NCBI RefSeq assembly: GCF_028816455.1
Contig: NZ_CP118246.1
Location: 2,618,501-2,682,500, forward strand
Origin: Devosia algicola
GTDB lineage: Bacteria > Pseudomonadota > Alphaproteobacteria > Rhizobiales > Devosiaceae
Length of the DNA stretch: 64,000 nucleotides
Direction: 5' to 3'
Part shown: piece after piece, positions 19,490-28,094 of the stretch
Position numbering within the stretch: position 1 is the stretch's first letter
Layout of the letters: each line of letters begins with the position of its first letter
Program-made: the position numbers and the translations under genes
The notes under the pieces: model-generated
Told to the model about the DNA's origin: nothing
The model's input: only the letters and a program-made list of their open reading frames with translations
Database searches by the model: none

Positions 19490-20292
19490 TCCAGTGCTTT
19501 GACGTAGCGATCGGCAGAGCGTTGAACTGCCGCATGGGCCCCTTGCAACAAGAACTTGTCCCACCAACCGCCATAGAGACGGTCAAACTCGAGCGGCGCG
19601 ACCGTCGCCGCAATCTGGCGTACGACATGGCCGGGCAAGGGAATGAGGTTGGGATAGCTGCGCATGAAACTCAGCCAACCGGCATCGGGCACTACCTGAA
19701 TTGTGTCGCCGGTCAATAGAATGCCATCGCCTCCCGCACCAGCGGCCCAATGCAAAACAGTGCTGCCGGCAAAATGCCCGCCACAGCGAACCGCGCGCAC
19801 CCCCGGCACGATTGTAAGTGCATCGCCCTGCCAGTATGTGATCGCCGGATCCGGTCGCATTACATGGTCCTTGTCGGCCTCGGGTAACAGGATCGGCACC
19901 CCGCCCAGTGCTTGGCTCCAACTGACCATTGCTGCATAAAAATGCGGATGTGACATGGTCATGGCGACAACGCCGCCGAGCGACTTGATCTGGGCAATGG
20001 TCTCAGCGGTGATCAGCGGCGTGCAGTCCCACAACACATTGCCTTTGTCGGTCTGCACCAGCAGCGCCCTTTGCCCGATCCCGGTGGACGGGTTGACCCC
20101 GATGCCGGTCAGGCAGGGTTCGATCTCAACCCACTGATTGGTGTGGGACTGTCCAAGTTCGGACATGCTGGTCCAACGCTGGCCTCCAGCGCCCACATAT
20201 TGCCGCTCGTCTTCACAAATCGGACAGCGCGCGGGCGGGTTCAGGCTCGGGGAGAATTCAACGCAGCAGGTGGCGCAGATCCAGGGTGTCAT
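19486..20292 (-). CDS. MBL-fold protein with N-terminal zinc-ribbon-like segment
   Basis: 268 residues. Residues 1-30 hold four clustered cysteines (WICATCC at 4-10 and CPIC near 24), a probable zinc ribbon or rubredoxin-like knuckle. The remainder resembles a metallo-beta-lactamase fold (LLVQTDKGNVLWDC, GGHFAGSTVLHW, LLTGDTIQVV). The metal motif HxHxDH is reduced to SHPHFYAA, without the Asp-His pair, so catalysis is uncertain. Similar proteins are labelled hydrolase by homology only. It follows the lppC-like gene by 8 bp on the same strand. Confidence 0.72.
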   Translation of the reverse strand: MTPWICATCCVEFSPSLNPPARCPICEDERQYVGAGGQRWTSMSELGQSHTNQWVEIEPCLTGIGVNPSTGIGQRALLVQTDKGNVLWDCTPLITAETIAQIKSLGGVVAMTMSHPHFYAAMVSWSQALGGVPILLPEADKDHVMRPDPAITYWQGDALTIVPGVRAVRCGGHFAGSTVLHWAAGAGGDGILLTGDTIQVVPDAGWLSFMRSYPNLIPLPGHVVRQIAATVAPLEFDRLYGGWWDKFLLQGAHAAVQRSADRYVKALD

Positions 20293-20300
20293 CGTCGTGC

Positions 20301-21572
20301 CTATAGTCGCGGTCCATCGATAACGCTTGAACCACCCGGCACTACCTGCTTGACCACTAGTGCATAGTCGGCCTGCCCGTTGGGCTTGAACCTGAATATG
20401 CCGTCACGGCCCCGGAACCCGGCTGGCGCCGTCATTGTTGCGCTATCATAGCGCGGCGTCGCCATTGATAGCGCCGAAGCGTTCGCCAGGATGGTCGCGG
20501 TATAGGCAATGGTGGTCAATGGGTGAGGCGCACTCCCGAACATGCGCTGATAGTCCGCTGCAATGGCGCTATAGCCCGCAGGATCAACTGCGGGATAGAT
20601 CGCCCCGGTCAGGTAGGACGTATTGTCAATGGCCATATCCCCCTCCCAGTCGGCCGAGCCGATAATGGCAATCGCCGAGCGAACAATGCCACCTTGCTCA
20701 ATCATCGCGCCAAAGCTGGGGGCTGTGCCGCGATCGGGCAAAAATACAGCATCGACTTGCCCGTTGGCAATCTGGTTTACCAATTGCGCGGTGAGGGATC
20801 GCGCCTCGGTCTCGTTGGAAAAATGATAGATCGCGGCCGGTGAAATGCCCAGGCTTCGCGTTGCCTGATTAAACGCCCGCTCTTGCACCCGCCCGAACGC
20901 AGTGTTGGGAACTACCGCCGCAAAGCCTTTTCGCCCTTGCGCCTGGGCTAAAGTCAAACTGCGCTTGACCTCGTTTTCAGGCAAGACGCTGAGCAAATAT
21001 ACACCGGGCCCGGCCGCACTTGCATCATTGGAAAACCCGATAATGGGCACCCCGGCGGCTCGTGCCACCGATCCTGCCGCGCGAACTTGGTTCGCCTTGA
21101 GCGGCCCTAGAATGAGGCTCGCTCCTTCGGCAATCGCCGCGCTCGCTGCTTCGGCTGCGCCACCAGCACTGCCGCTGCTATCCTTGAGCACCACGGTGAT
21201 ATTGTCAGAAATATTCGAGCTGGTTTCGACATAATTCATCGCCAGCCGCGCCCCGTTCGCCATCGAGGTGCCAACGCTGGACAGGCCGGGATCGCCACTC
21301 AGTGGCAGCAGTAGGGCGACTTTGACCGGTCCGCGCCCAAAATTTTGCCCAACACCGCCAATTGGAGTGTCCGTTGTTCCGGCGGGTATGATCTGATTTG
21401 CCATCGTGTCGGGAACATTTGACTGCGGCAGGCCGGGGCCGGGCCAATTAAACGTGCGCGAACCAATGGCATATTCGCCCGGCGCACAGCCAGCCAGTCC
21501 CGCAAAGGCCAGCCCGCCGAGGCACCAACCAAATATTTTCTGCCGCTTTGCGCGCGCGCACCTTCGGCTCAA
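20301..21572 (-). CDS. LppC-like lipoprotein, periplasmic-binding fold (penicillin-binding-protein activator type)
   Basis: A 423-residue lipoprotein. A signal peptide with lipobox FAGLAGC places the lipid-modified Cys near residue 29. The mature part is a type I periplasmic-binding fold (VALLLPLSGDPGLSSVGTSM, ASLILGPLKANQVRAAG, PIIGFSNDASAAGPG, AIIGSADWEGD). Alphaproteobacterial homologues are called penicillin-binding protein activator by similarity to LpoA; a solute-binding role is an alternative. Divergent from rsmI, which is the usual arrangement for lpoA/yraM and rsmI. Confidence 0.85.
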   Translation of the reverse strand: MSRRCARAKRQKIFGWCLGGLAFAGLAGCAPGEYAIGSRTFNWPGPGLPQSNVPDTMANQIIPAGTTDTPIGGVGQNFGRGPVKVALLLPLSGDPGLSSVGTSMANGARLAMNYVETSSNISDNITVVLKDSSGSAGGAAEAASAAIAEGASLILGPLKANQVRAAGSVARAAGVPIIGFSNDASAAGPGVYLLSVLPENEVKRSLTLAQAQGRKGFAAVVPNTAFGRVQERAFNQATRSLGISPAAIYHFSNETEARSLTAQLVNQIANGQVDAVFLPDRGTAPSFGAMIEQGGIVRSAIAIIGSADWEGDMAIDNTSYLTGAIYPAVDPAGYSAIAADYQRMFGSAPHPLTTIAYTATILANASALSMATPRYDSATMTAPAGFRGRDGIFRFKPNGQADYALVVKQVVPGGSSVIDGPRL

Positions 21573-21660
21573 GCCAATCCCCTCCGCCGGTCGCGATGGC
21601 TTTGTTAAACTTTGGGCAAGTTTGGTCCGATTGGGTTAACCAAATCTATACAAACAGCCT

Positions 21661-22596
21661 GTGACTGCTAAAAGAACGCCAGAAACGAGGCTTGATTTGA
21701 CTAGCGATCCACAAAAAACCAGCAGCTACTATATCGCTGGCACAGGCTTTGCCGGTCCGACGTTGGCACCCGGGTTGTATGTAGTAGCCACACCCATCGG
21801 CAATTTGCGCGATATTACCTTGCGGGCGCTCGAAACCCTTTCGGCGGCCGATCTGGTCCTGTGTGAGGATACGCGCCTGTCGGCTCGTCTGCTGGATCAC
21901 TACAGTATCAAGGGCCCGCGCATGGCGCTGCATCAGCACAATGAGCGTGCTCGGATTGATGATATCATTGCCCGTCTGCAGCAAGGGCAGGCTATTGCCC
22001 TGATTTCGGACGCGGGGACACCGCTTTTGTCCGATCCGGGCTTTCCGCTGATTCGTGCCCTCGGCGAGGCTGGACTGCCAGTATTTGCCATTCCCGGTGC
22101 CTCGGCGCTGCTGTCGGCACTGGTTGTCGCGGGCCTGCCAACAGATGCTTTTGCCTTTCACGGTTTTCTGCCCACCAAGACTCAGGCGCGGCTAAAGGCA
22201 CTTTCGGCGATGGCTGATTCACGTGAAACGCTGGTCTATTACGAAAGCCCTCGCCGTCTTGAAAACTGTCTCAATGCCATGGCGGACGCGTTTGGTGGTG
22301 ACCGGCAGGCGGTAGTAGCGCTCGAACTCACCAAGCGCTTCGAGCGGGTCCATCGTGGCACACTTGCCGATCTGGCGGTCGAATTTTCCCAGGGCGACAC
22401 AAAAGGCGAAGCGGTTATCCTCGTAGCTGGCGCCCCCGAATCGAGCGTCATCGCCGCTGCCGATTGGCAGGCGGTACTGGTCGATGCCTTGGCCGATCAA
22501 CCCCTGCGCGCCGCTGTTGACGAGGTCAGCGCCGCCTTCGGTCTTAAGCGCAAACAGGTATATGATGCAGCCCTTGCCCTCAAAGCCCAAAAGTAG
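21661..22596 (+). CDS. rsmI: 16S rRNA (cytidine1402-2'-O)-methyltransferase
   Basis: 311 residues, GTG start. Tetrapyrrole-methylase fold: LYVVATPIGNLRDITLRALE, the loop CEDTRLSARLLDHY, LISDAGTPLLSDPG and FHGFLPTK are RsmI signatures. An N-terminal extension of about 35 residues precedes the fold. The coding sequence contains a parS-like 16-mer at 22215-22230. The yraN start lies inside its 3' end, a usual rsmI-yraN overlap. Confidence 0.95.
   Translation: MTAKRTPETRLDLTSDPQKTSSYYIAGTGFAGPTLAPGLYVVATPIGNLRDITLRALETLSAADLVLCEDTRLSARLLDHYSIKGPRMALHQHNERARIDDIIARLQQGQAIALISDAGTPLLSDPGFPLIRALGEAGLPVFAIPGASALLSALVVAGLPTDAFAFHGFLPTKTQARLKALSAMADSRETLVYYESPRRLENCLNAMADAFGGDRQAVVALELTKRFERVHRGTLADLAVEFSQGDTKGEAVILVAGAPESSVIAAADWQAVLVDALADQPLRAAVDEVSAAFGLKRKQVYDAALALKAQK
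22215..22230. promoter_or_regulatory. parS-like ParB site inside rsmI
   Basis: TGATTCACGTGAAACG, 14 of 16 positions of parS, with the full TTCACGTGAA core. It encodes ADSRET in rsmI, so codon constraint does not explain the palindrome. Confidence 0.6.
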
Positions 22597-22952
22597 TGCC
22601 CGCCAAAAGGCCCATCGCGGTGGGCAGCGCGCTGAACGCTGGGCCGCCTGGTATTTGCGACTGCAATTCTATTCAATTCTGGCCACCCGCTACAAAACCC
22701 CGGTGGGCGAAGTGGATTTGATCGCCCAGCGCTGGGGCCATGTGATTTTCGTTGAGGTCAAGGTGCGTAACAGCTTTGAAAATCTGACCAGTGCATTCGA
22801 AGCCGTCAATACCGCCCGGATCAGTCGCGCCGCCGAACATTATCTGTCACTTCATCCCGAACTTGGTCGACACAGTTTGCGGTTCGACGTGATTTTTCTT
22901 GCACCGCGTCACTGGCCGCGTCATGTCAGAAACGCCTTTCAAGGCTCGCTAG
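22562..22952 (+). CDS. yraN: UPF0102 / YraN-family protein (frame interrupted at 22942-22946)
   Basis: A small nuclease-like protein of unknown role. The start is ATG 22562 or 22565, inside rsmI. RGGQRAERWAAWYL, TPVGEVDLIAQRWGHVIFVEVKVR (the Asp/Glu-x-Lys endonuclease-like core) and RFDVIFLAPRHWPRHVRNAF match the family. As written, the frame runs on over gshB. Removing one base from AGGCT at 22942-22946 produces FQAR followed by TAG at 22950, ten bases before the gshB start and at the expected 129-residue length. Confidence 0.88.
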
Positions 22953-22961
22953 GAAAAGTAG

Positions 22962-23907
22962 ATGTCGCTCAAAGTCGCCGTTCAGATGGATCACATCGCC
23001 ACCATCAATCCGCTTGGCGACTCAACCTTCGCCCTGATGCTCGAAGCACAGGCGCGCGGTCACCAACTGCTCCATTACACGCCCGAAACGTTAGCACTAC
23101 GTGACAATGTGCTAACGGCTTTGGCCGCACCGGTTAGCGTTTTTGACCTGCCCAAAGGCGAACATTTCGAACTTGGCGACGCCCACAGGACCGAGCCTGT
23201 CCACCCAGGACGTGATCCATATGCGCCAGGATCCACCCTTCGACATGAATTACATCACCCTGACCCATTTGCTGGAGCGGCTGCACCCCCAGACACTGGT
23301 GGTCAATCCACCGGCCGCGGTACGCAATGCGCCGGAAAAGATTCTTGTCACCGATTTTCCACAGTTGATGCCGCCGACGCTTGTGACGCGCGATCGCACC
23401 ATGATTCACGAGTTTCGCAAGGAGCACGGCAACATTATCGTCAAGCCGCTTTACGGCAATGGCGGGGCCGGTGTGTTTTTCATCCAGGAAGGCGATCACA
23501 ATCTGGTCTCGCTGCTCGAATTGTTCGAGCAGAATTACCGCGAACCCTTCATGATCCAGAAATATCTCCCCGATGTGCGCAAGGGTGACAAGCGCATCAT
23601 CATTATTGACGGCGAGCCGGTGGCCGGGCTCAATCGCATTCCCGCCGATGGCGAAGCACGCTCCAACATGCATGTCGGCGGGCGGCCCGAAATATCGGAG
23701 TTGACAGCGCGCGAACGCGAAATTTGCGCCACTATCGCCCCGGCGCTCAAAGAGCGCGACATGATTTTTGTGGGCATAGACGTTATTGGCGACTATCTTA
23801 CAGAGATCAATGTCACTTCCCCCACCGGCATCCGCGAAATCAAGCGCTTCGGTGGGCCCGATATTGCGGTATTGATCTGGGACGCCGTCGAAAAGCGGGT
23901 CCGGTAG
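22962..23907 (+). CDS. gshB: Glutathione synthetase (frame interrupted at 23194-23198)
   Basis: Joins gamma-glutamylcysteine and glycine with [23 protein letters not shown] is the conserved start; the ATP-grasp domain shows [36 protein letters not shown] and [17 protein letters not shown]. The two halves are in different frames. Removing one base from AGCCT at 23194-23198 gives [20 protein letters not shown] and a 314-residue protein of normal length. Follows yraN; third gene of a probable rsmI-yraN-gshB operon. Confidence 0.95.
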
Positions 23908-24004
23908 CCATTCATATTCGTTGACCAGAAATAGCCTGTTGAGCAATCGCCACCTGTCCGCCCCAAAGCTAAACATCGATCAACTGAATTGGGGATCGAC
24001 ATCG

Positions 24005-24376
24005 ATGCATCATCTATATTGGCCCAATATGGTCCTGAGAGTTGCGCTCGAACTGGCCGCGCTGTTCGCGGTCGGCTGGTGGGGATTTGCCACCAATTCC
24101 GACGGGCTCATTCGGATCGCGACCGGCCTGCTATTGCCACTGGCCATGGCTACCTGTTGGGGTGTCTTTCGCATGGCCAATGATGGCGGCGCACCGGTCG
24201 TAGAGATCGGTGGCCGGGCCCGGCTACAGCTGGAGATGGGCTATTTTGCCCTGGCCGTGGCGAGCCTGGTCGGCCTTGGACGCCTGGATCTCGCCATTGG
24301 GTTGGTTGTCCTACTGACACTCAATTACGGCCTGGATGCCACCCGGACGCTCGACATGCTGACCGGCCGACGTTGA
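24005..24376 (+). CDS. DUF2568 / YrdB-family membrane protein
   Basis: A 123-residue protein with four predicted membrane helices (about residues 8-28, 33-52, 72-90 and 93-110). GWWGFATNSDGLIRIATG and FRMANDGGAP resemble the YrdB family, function unknown. The start MHHLYWPN at 24005 is preferred because helix one begins directly after it. No neighbour suggests a role. Confidence 0.65.
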   Translation: MHHLYWPNMVLRVALELAALFAVGWWGFATNSDGLIRIATGLLLPLAMATCWGVFRMANDGGAPVVEIGGRARLQLEMGYFALAVASLVGLGRLDLAIGLVVLLTLNYGLDATRTLDMLTGRR

Positions 24377-24449
24377 ACCTCTTATGGGCGGCGGGTTTGC
24401 CTGCCTCGATAAAATGCCTTAGTGCTGAGGGCGGTCACCGGGGACAGGC

Positions 24450-25076
24450 ATGAACACATTTCTCGTCGCATTCGCAACACTCTTCGCCACCGTTGGCGTC
24501 GCTGACATCGCCTTTATTTTTGCCGCGCTCACCAAGGACAATACGCCAGCTCAACGCCGCCTGTTTGCAACGCGCGGCGTTTTGATCGCGGGCTTCATTC
24601 TGTTGTTCTTTGGGCTTTTGGGCAATCAGATACTTGATCTGTTTGGCATCACCATTCCGGCCTTGCGCACGGCAGGCGGCGTGCTGTTGTTGCTGATTGC
24701 TATCGATATGGTGTTTGCCCGTCACTCTGGTGGGACCGGTACCACCGACGAAGAAGAAACCGAATCCCACAAGCGCGACGATATATCGGTCTTCCCACTC
24801 GCGCTGCCGCTTTTGGCAGGTCCAGGGGCAATTTCGGCCATGATTTTGCTGACCACCGGCGCCAAGTCTGACCTCGAATTCTGGCTTGTGCTAGCGGCGC
24901 TGGCCGCCATCATGATCCTCGCCTGGCTGACTTTGCTGGTCGCCATTCCCATTCAGCGTCTGTTGGGCCTGACCGGCCTGTCGGTCATGTCGCGCGTCAT
25001 GGGCATATTGCTATCGGCGCTGGCCATCCAGTTCGTTTTCGACGGAATCAAGACCAGCGGCCTTTTGGGCAGTTAG
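24450..25076 (+). CDS. MarC-family integral membrane protein
   Basis: 208 residues with six predicted membrane segments. FATLFATVGVADIAFIFAAL, the fingerprint LPLLAGPGAISAMILLT and LSVMSRVMGILLSALAIQFV place it in the MarC/UPF0056 family, whose transport function is not established. It stands alone; a CtrA-like site follows its stop codon but more likely serves the next small gene. Confidence 0.9.
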   Translation: MNTFLVAFATLFATVGVADIAFIFAALTKDNTPAQRRLFATRGVLIAGFILLFFGLLGNQILDLFGITIPALRTAGGVLLLLIAIDMVFARHSGGTGTTDEEETESHKRDDISVFPLALPLLAGPGAISAMILLTTGAKSDLEFWLVLAALAAIMILAWLTLLVAIPIQRLLGLTGLSVMSRVMGILLSALAIQFVFDGIKTSGLLGS

Positions 25077-25102
25077 AACGCATTTGCCTCAAATGCCCGG
25101 CA

Positions 25103-25118
25103 TTAATCAAAATTTAAC
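25103..25118. promoter_or_regulatory. CtrA-box-like site TTAA-N7-TTAAC
   Basis: TTAATCAAAATTTAAC matches the full CtrA consensus including the final C. It lies 62 bases upstream of the ATG at 25180, the distance expected for a CtrA-activated promoter. Confidence 0.5.
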
Positions 25119-25179
25119 GTCGTTATTGACGGTGCGGTGCGCTCGGGCTCAATGAGATAGCCAAAAACGGAGTCCGACA

Positions 25180-25287
25180 ATGCGCGTCGCTGCTGCGATC
25201 ATCCTGATCATGTTTGCCATCATGTCGACCGCCGCCGCCAATCGGCCGGTAACCCCCAATGTCGCACAAATCGGGTCAACGACCTGA
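25180..25287 (+). CDS. 35-residue exported or membrane peptide
   Basis: ATG at 25180 behind GGAG. The product begins MRVAAAIILIMFAIM, a hydrophobic signal-like helix, ends its first half at STAAANRP (a possible signal-peptidase site), and leaves only about 15 mature residues before TGA. I know no family. The ribosome site, signal-like helix and CtrA-like site upstream support a real gene. Confidence 0.5.
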   Translation: MRVAAAIILIMFAIMSTAAANRPVTPNVAQIGSTT

Positions 25288-25332
25288 TACCGGCGGCGAC
25301 GCACCGCCCGCCAATGTTTAACGCTGTCAGCG

Positions 25333-25452
25333 CTACTTTTTCTTGTGTGAACCGAGAGTCGAACTGTTTGCAGTCGCCGCCACTGCCGCCTTGGGCGTCT
25401 CTTTTTTCGGCTTCTTGGCTTCCTTGTTACTTCTCATCTGACCCTTGGCCAT
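25333..25452 (-). CDS. 39-residue basic conserved peptide
   Basis: Minus-strand frame with AGGAG six bases before ATG 25452. The product starts MAKGQMRSNKEAKKPKKE and ends SSTLGSHKKK: extremely lysine-rich, no hydrophobic segment. Peptides beginning MAKGQMRSNKEAKKPKK are familiar from Hyphomicrobiales genomes as conserved hypothetical proteins; a nucleic-acid or ribosome association is plausible but only inference. Confidence 0.7.
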   Translation of the reverse strand: MAKGQMRSNKEAKKPKKETPKAAVAATANSSTLGSHKKK

Positions 25453-25536
25453 CTGCGTCTCCTGTTACGTCGGGCGCAATCGCCCACCTGTAGGCAGCAC
25501 ACGCTATGCCTTTGCCCAAATGCGCACAAGCTGGAT

Positions 25537-26385
25537 TTATTTCTCGATCAGGCACCGCCCGGTAGGGCCAAGAATGGCGATGGCGCGCGGATCACAGCCG
25601 GTCAGCAGAAAATTCGTCCAATCGTCCCGGCTACCGTAAAAGGCATTGCGATCAACCTCTGGCTTGACCCCGTTAACCACACCGGTCTGGGTCCACTGCC
25701 AAAACGTCCAGCCATCACGACCGCGATAGCGTTGGTGTGGTTCGGCTGCGGTTGAGCGAAGCCAGAACGCATTGGGAAAATGCGCGCCTTCCAGAACGTC
25801 GCGATGAAAGGTCATGTCCGTGTAGATGATTGGCAGCTTGCCGGTATGGACTTCCATTGCCGTTAGCATCAGGCGTACTTTTTCCAGCGCATCCTCGCGG
25901 TTGGGCTTGTTTTTGCAACTGCTGACGTGGTTCCATTCAAGATCGAGTACCGGCGGCAGTGCATCAGGATCATTGGGCACCATCTTGATGAACCACGCCG
26001 CTTGCTCGGACGCCAGTGAACACCAGGTCATAAAATGATAGGCACCGCGCGGCATGCCGGCGGCGCGTGCCTTGGCCCAATTAGTATAAAAATTGGGGTC
26101 GATATAGTCTTTGCCTTCGGTCGATTTCATATAGACGAAATGCTGACCGGCGCGCCGTGCCGCCCCGAAATCGACGACGCCCTGATACCGCGCGATATCC
26201 ATGCCTTGTATCGGCAGGCTGCGCGCCCGCGCTACACCCGAATGCGGTCGATTGTCGCCCGGAATGGCGCTGCCGATGCCACCGCGCGCGCAAGCGGCCA
26301 GGCCGATAACTACTAAGGCCAGCACACCGCCCCGTGCCAACCGACGCCATAGGGCAGTTCTCGCGATCGGACGGGCAATACACAT
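25537..26385 (-). CDS. Glycoside hydrolase family 25 lysozyme-like lipoprotein
   Basis: About 282 residues from the ATG at 26385. An Arg-rich N-region and hydrophobic helix end in the lipobox IGLAAC, so it is probably an outer-membrane or periplasmic lipoprotein. The GH25 barrel shows GMDIARYQGVVDFGAARRAG, FVYMKSTEGKDYIDPNF, RGAYHFMTWC and the catalytic-face LDLEWNHVSSC, ending with FWQWTQTG. It likely cleaves muramidase bonds in peptidoglycan. Divergent from comM across a 169-bp gap rich in repeats (26459-26512). Confidence 0.88.
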   Translation of the reverse strand: MCIARPIARTALWRRLARGGVLALVVIGLAACARGGIGSAIPGDNRPHSGVARARSLPIQGMDIARYQGVVDFGAARRAGQHFVYMKSTEGKDYIDPNFYTNWAKARAAGMPRGAYHFMTWCSLASEQAAWFIKMVPNDPDALPPVLDLEWNHVSSCKNKPNREDALEKVRLMLTAMEVHTGKLPIIYTDMTFHRDVLEGAHFPNAFWLRSTAAEPHQRYRGRDGWTFWQWTQTGVVNGVKPEVDRNAFYGSRDDWTNFLLTGCDPRAIAILGPTGRCLIEK

Positions 26386-26458
26386 GGCAAGGGCACTTTG
26401 GGAAAGGAATGTGATCAACCTTTGATTCAACATGGCCCGCTTAATGAAACCTTGCGCT

Positions 26459-26512
26459 AACGTTTATGTCGGGTTGCGTGGTTAATGTACGCGTTAATGT
26501 TCCGTAAACGTT
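26459..26512. repeat. Nested direct and inverted repeats upstream of comM
   Basis: Outer 8-bp inverted repeat AACGTTTA (26459-26466) / TAAACGTT (26505-26512) encloses two direct copies of GTTAATGT (26481-26488 and 26493-26500) at a 12-bp step. It looks like a compound operator in the divergent GH25/comM gap. Confidence 0.45.
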
Positions 26513-26554
26513 CTTGTCTATAGGCCGAGCCCCTGATAGTTTGGTGCCAAAATA

Positions 26555-28093
26555 TTGGGGACAGCAACAATGGTAACCCGCGTACAGACTGTTGCCTTTC
26601 AGGGTATCGAGGCCGTTCCCGTTGACGTGCAGGTGCAAATTGCGCCGGGCCTGCCAAAATTCTTGTTGGTCGGTCTGCCCGACAAGGCCGTGAAGGAAAG
26701 CAGCGAACGGGTGCGTGCGGCACTCGTGGCCTCCGGTTTGGGACTTCCGCCCAAACGCATCACCATCAATCTGGCCCCTGCCGACCTGCCCAAGGAGGGC
26801 AGCCACTATGATTTGCCCATCGCCCTGGGTCTGATGGCAGCCATCGGCGCTATTCCAACCGACGCGCTCGACGGTTATCTGGTGCTGGGCGAACTTGGCC
26901 TAGATGGACGCCTCGCTGCGGTCAATGGAACTTTGCCTGCTGCCATTGCTGCCCATAGTCGCGATATGGGCCTGATCTGCCCTGCCCCCAGTGGCCCCGA
27001 GGCCGCTTGGGCCGGAGAAGACATTGATATCGTCGCCGCCGAAAGCCTCTTGGCACTGGTCAATCATCTGACCGGCCACCAACTTGCGGCGCGGCCGGTC
27101 GCCATTCGGGCCCCAACCAACACCCTTCTGCCCGATCTGGCGGATATTCGTGGCCAACAGGTTGCGCGCCGGGCGCTCGAAGTCGCCGCCGCCGGGGGGC
27201 ACAATATGCTGATGATCGGGCCGCCAGGCGCTGGAAAATCCATGTTGGCCACGCGATTGCCATCCATCCTGCCGCCGCTCAATCCGCGTGAACTGCTCGA
27301 TGTTTCAATGATACAGTCGATAGCCGGGGAACTGGCCGGTGGTGCCCTGTCGGATCGCCGGCCCTTTCGCGCACCACATCATTCTGCCTCGATGGCGGCC
27401 CTGGTCGGGGGTGGCTTGAAAGTCCGCCCCGGAGAGGTCAGCATGGCCCACAATGGCGTATTGTTCCTCGACGAACTGCCCGAGTTCTCACCGCAGGTTC
27501 TGGACGGCCTGCGCCAGCCGCTCGAATCGGGTGAAACAGTCATTGCCCGGGCCAACGCCCGAATTTCCTACCCATCACGCGTGCAATTGATCGCGGCCAT
27601 GAACCCCTGCAAATGCGGCATGGCCGGAACGCCGGGTCACACCTGTCGTCGTGGTGCCGCGTGCGCCGCCGATTATCAGGGCCGTGTCTCCGGCCCCTTC
27701 CTCGACCGCATCGATATTCGCATCGATGTGCCAGCCGTATCTGCCGCTGATATGATCGCCCCATCCGCGGGCGCGGAATCCTCGGCTCAGGTGGCGCTCA
27801 GAGTAAAAAATGCCCGAGAACGTCAGCGACAGCGCTATCTCGAGCGGGGCGTTGTTGGGGCGTTTACCAATGCGCACGCCAGCGCAACCATAATTGAAGC
27901 GGTGGTCAATCCCGACAGGGAAAGTCAGGCGTTGTTGCTGCAAGCCGCTGAGCGCTTTTCGCTGTCGGCTCGGGCCTATCATCGCGTTCTCAAGGTAGCG
28001 CGAACTCTGGCCGATCTCGCCGGCGCTGAAAAAGTCGCACGGGCCCATATTGCCGAGGCCTTGAGTTATCGTATCAATATGCAGGCGGGTTGA
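26555..28093 (+). CDS. comM: YifB/ComM-family Mg-chelatase-like AAA+ ATPase
   Basis: 512 residues. N-terminal Lon-like domain (VQIAPGLPKFLLVGLPDKAVKESSERVRAA), central AAA+ with Walker A MIGPPGAGKSMLATRLP and Walker B GVLFLDELPEF, a zinc motif CNPCKCGMAG...C, and the C-terminal Mg-chelatase-like lid. ComM is a hexameric helicase that promotes branch migration during natural transformation; in non-competent bacteria its use is unclear. The NUDIX gene follows after one base. Confidence 0.93.
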   Translation: MGTATMVTRVQTVAFQGIEAVPVDVQVQIAPGLPKFLLVGLPDKAVKESSERVRAALVASGLGLPPKRITINLAPADLPKEGSHYDLPIALGLMAAIGAIPTDALDGYLVLGELGLDGRLAAVNGTLPAAIAAHSRDMGLICPAPSGPEAAWAGEDIDIVAAESLLALVNHLTGHQLAARPVAIRAPTNTLLPDLADIRGQQVARRALEVAAAGGHNMLMIGPPGAGKSMLATRLPSILPPLNPRELLDVSMIQSIAGELAGGALSDRRPFRAPHHSASMAALVGGGLKVRPGEVSMAHNGVLFLDELPEFSPQVLDGLRQPLESGETVIARANARISYPSRVQLIAAMNPCKCGMAGTPGHTCRRGAACAADYQGRVSGPFLDRIDIRIDVPAVSAADMIAPSAGAESSAQVALRVKNARERQRQRYLERGVVGAFTNAHASATIIEAVVNPDRESQALLLQAAERFSLSARAYHRVLKVARTLADLAGAEKVARAHIAEALSYRINMQAG

Positions 28094-28094
28094 G

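Noticed and set aside
23134..23976. 280-codon minus-strand open frame
   Set aside because: Antisense shadow of gshB, whose ATP-grasp motifs are clear on the plus strand.
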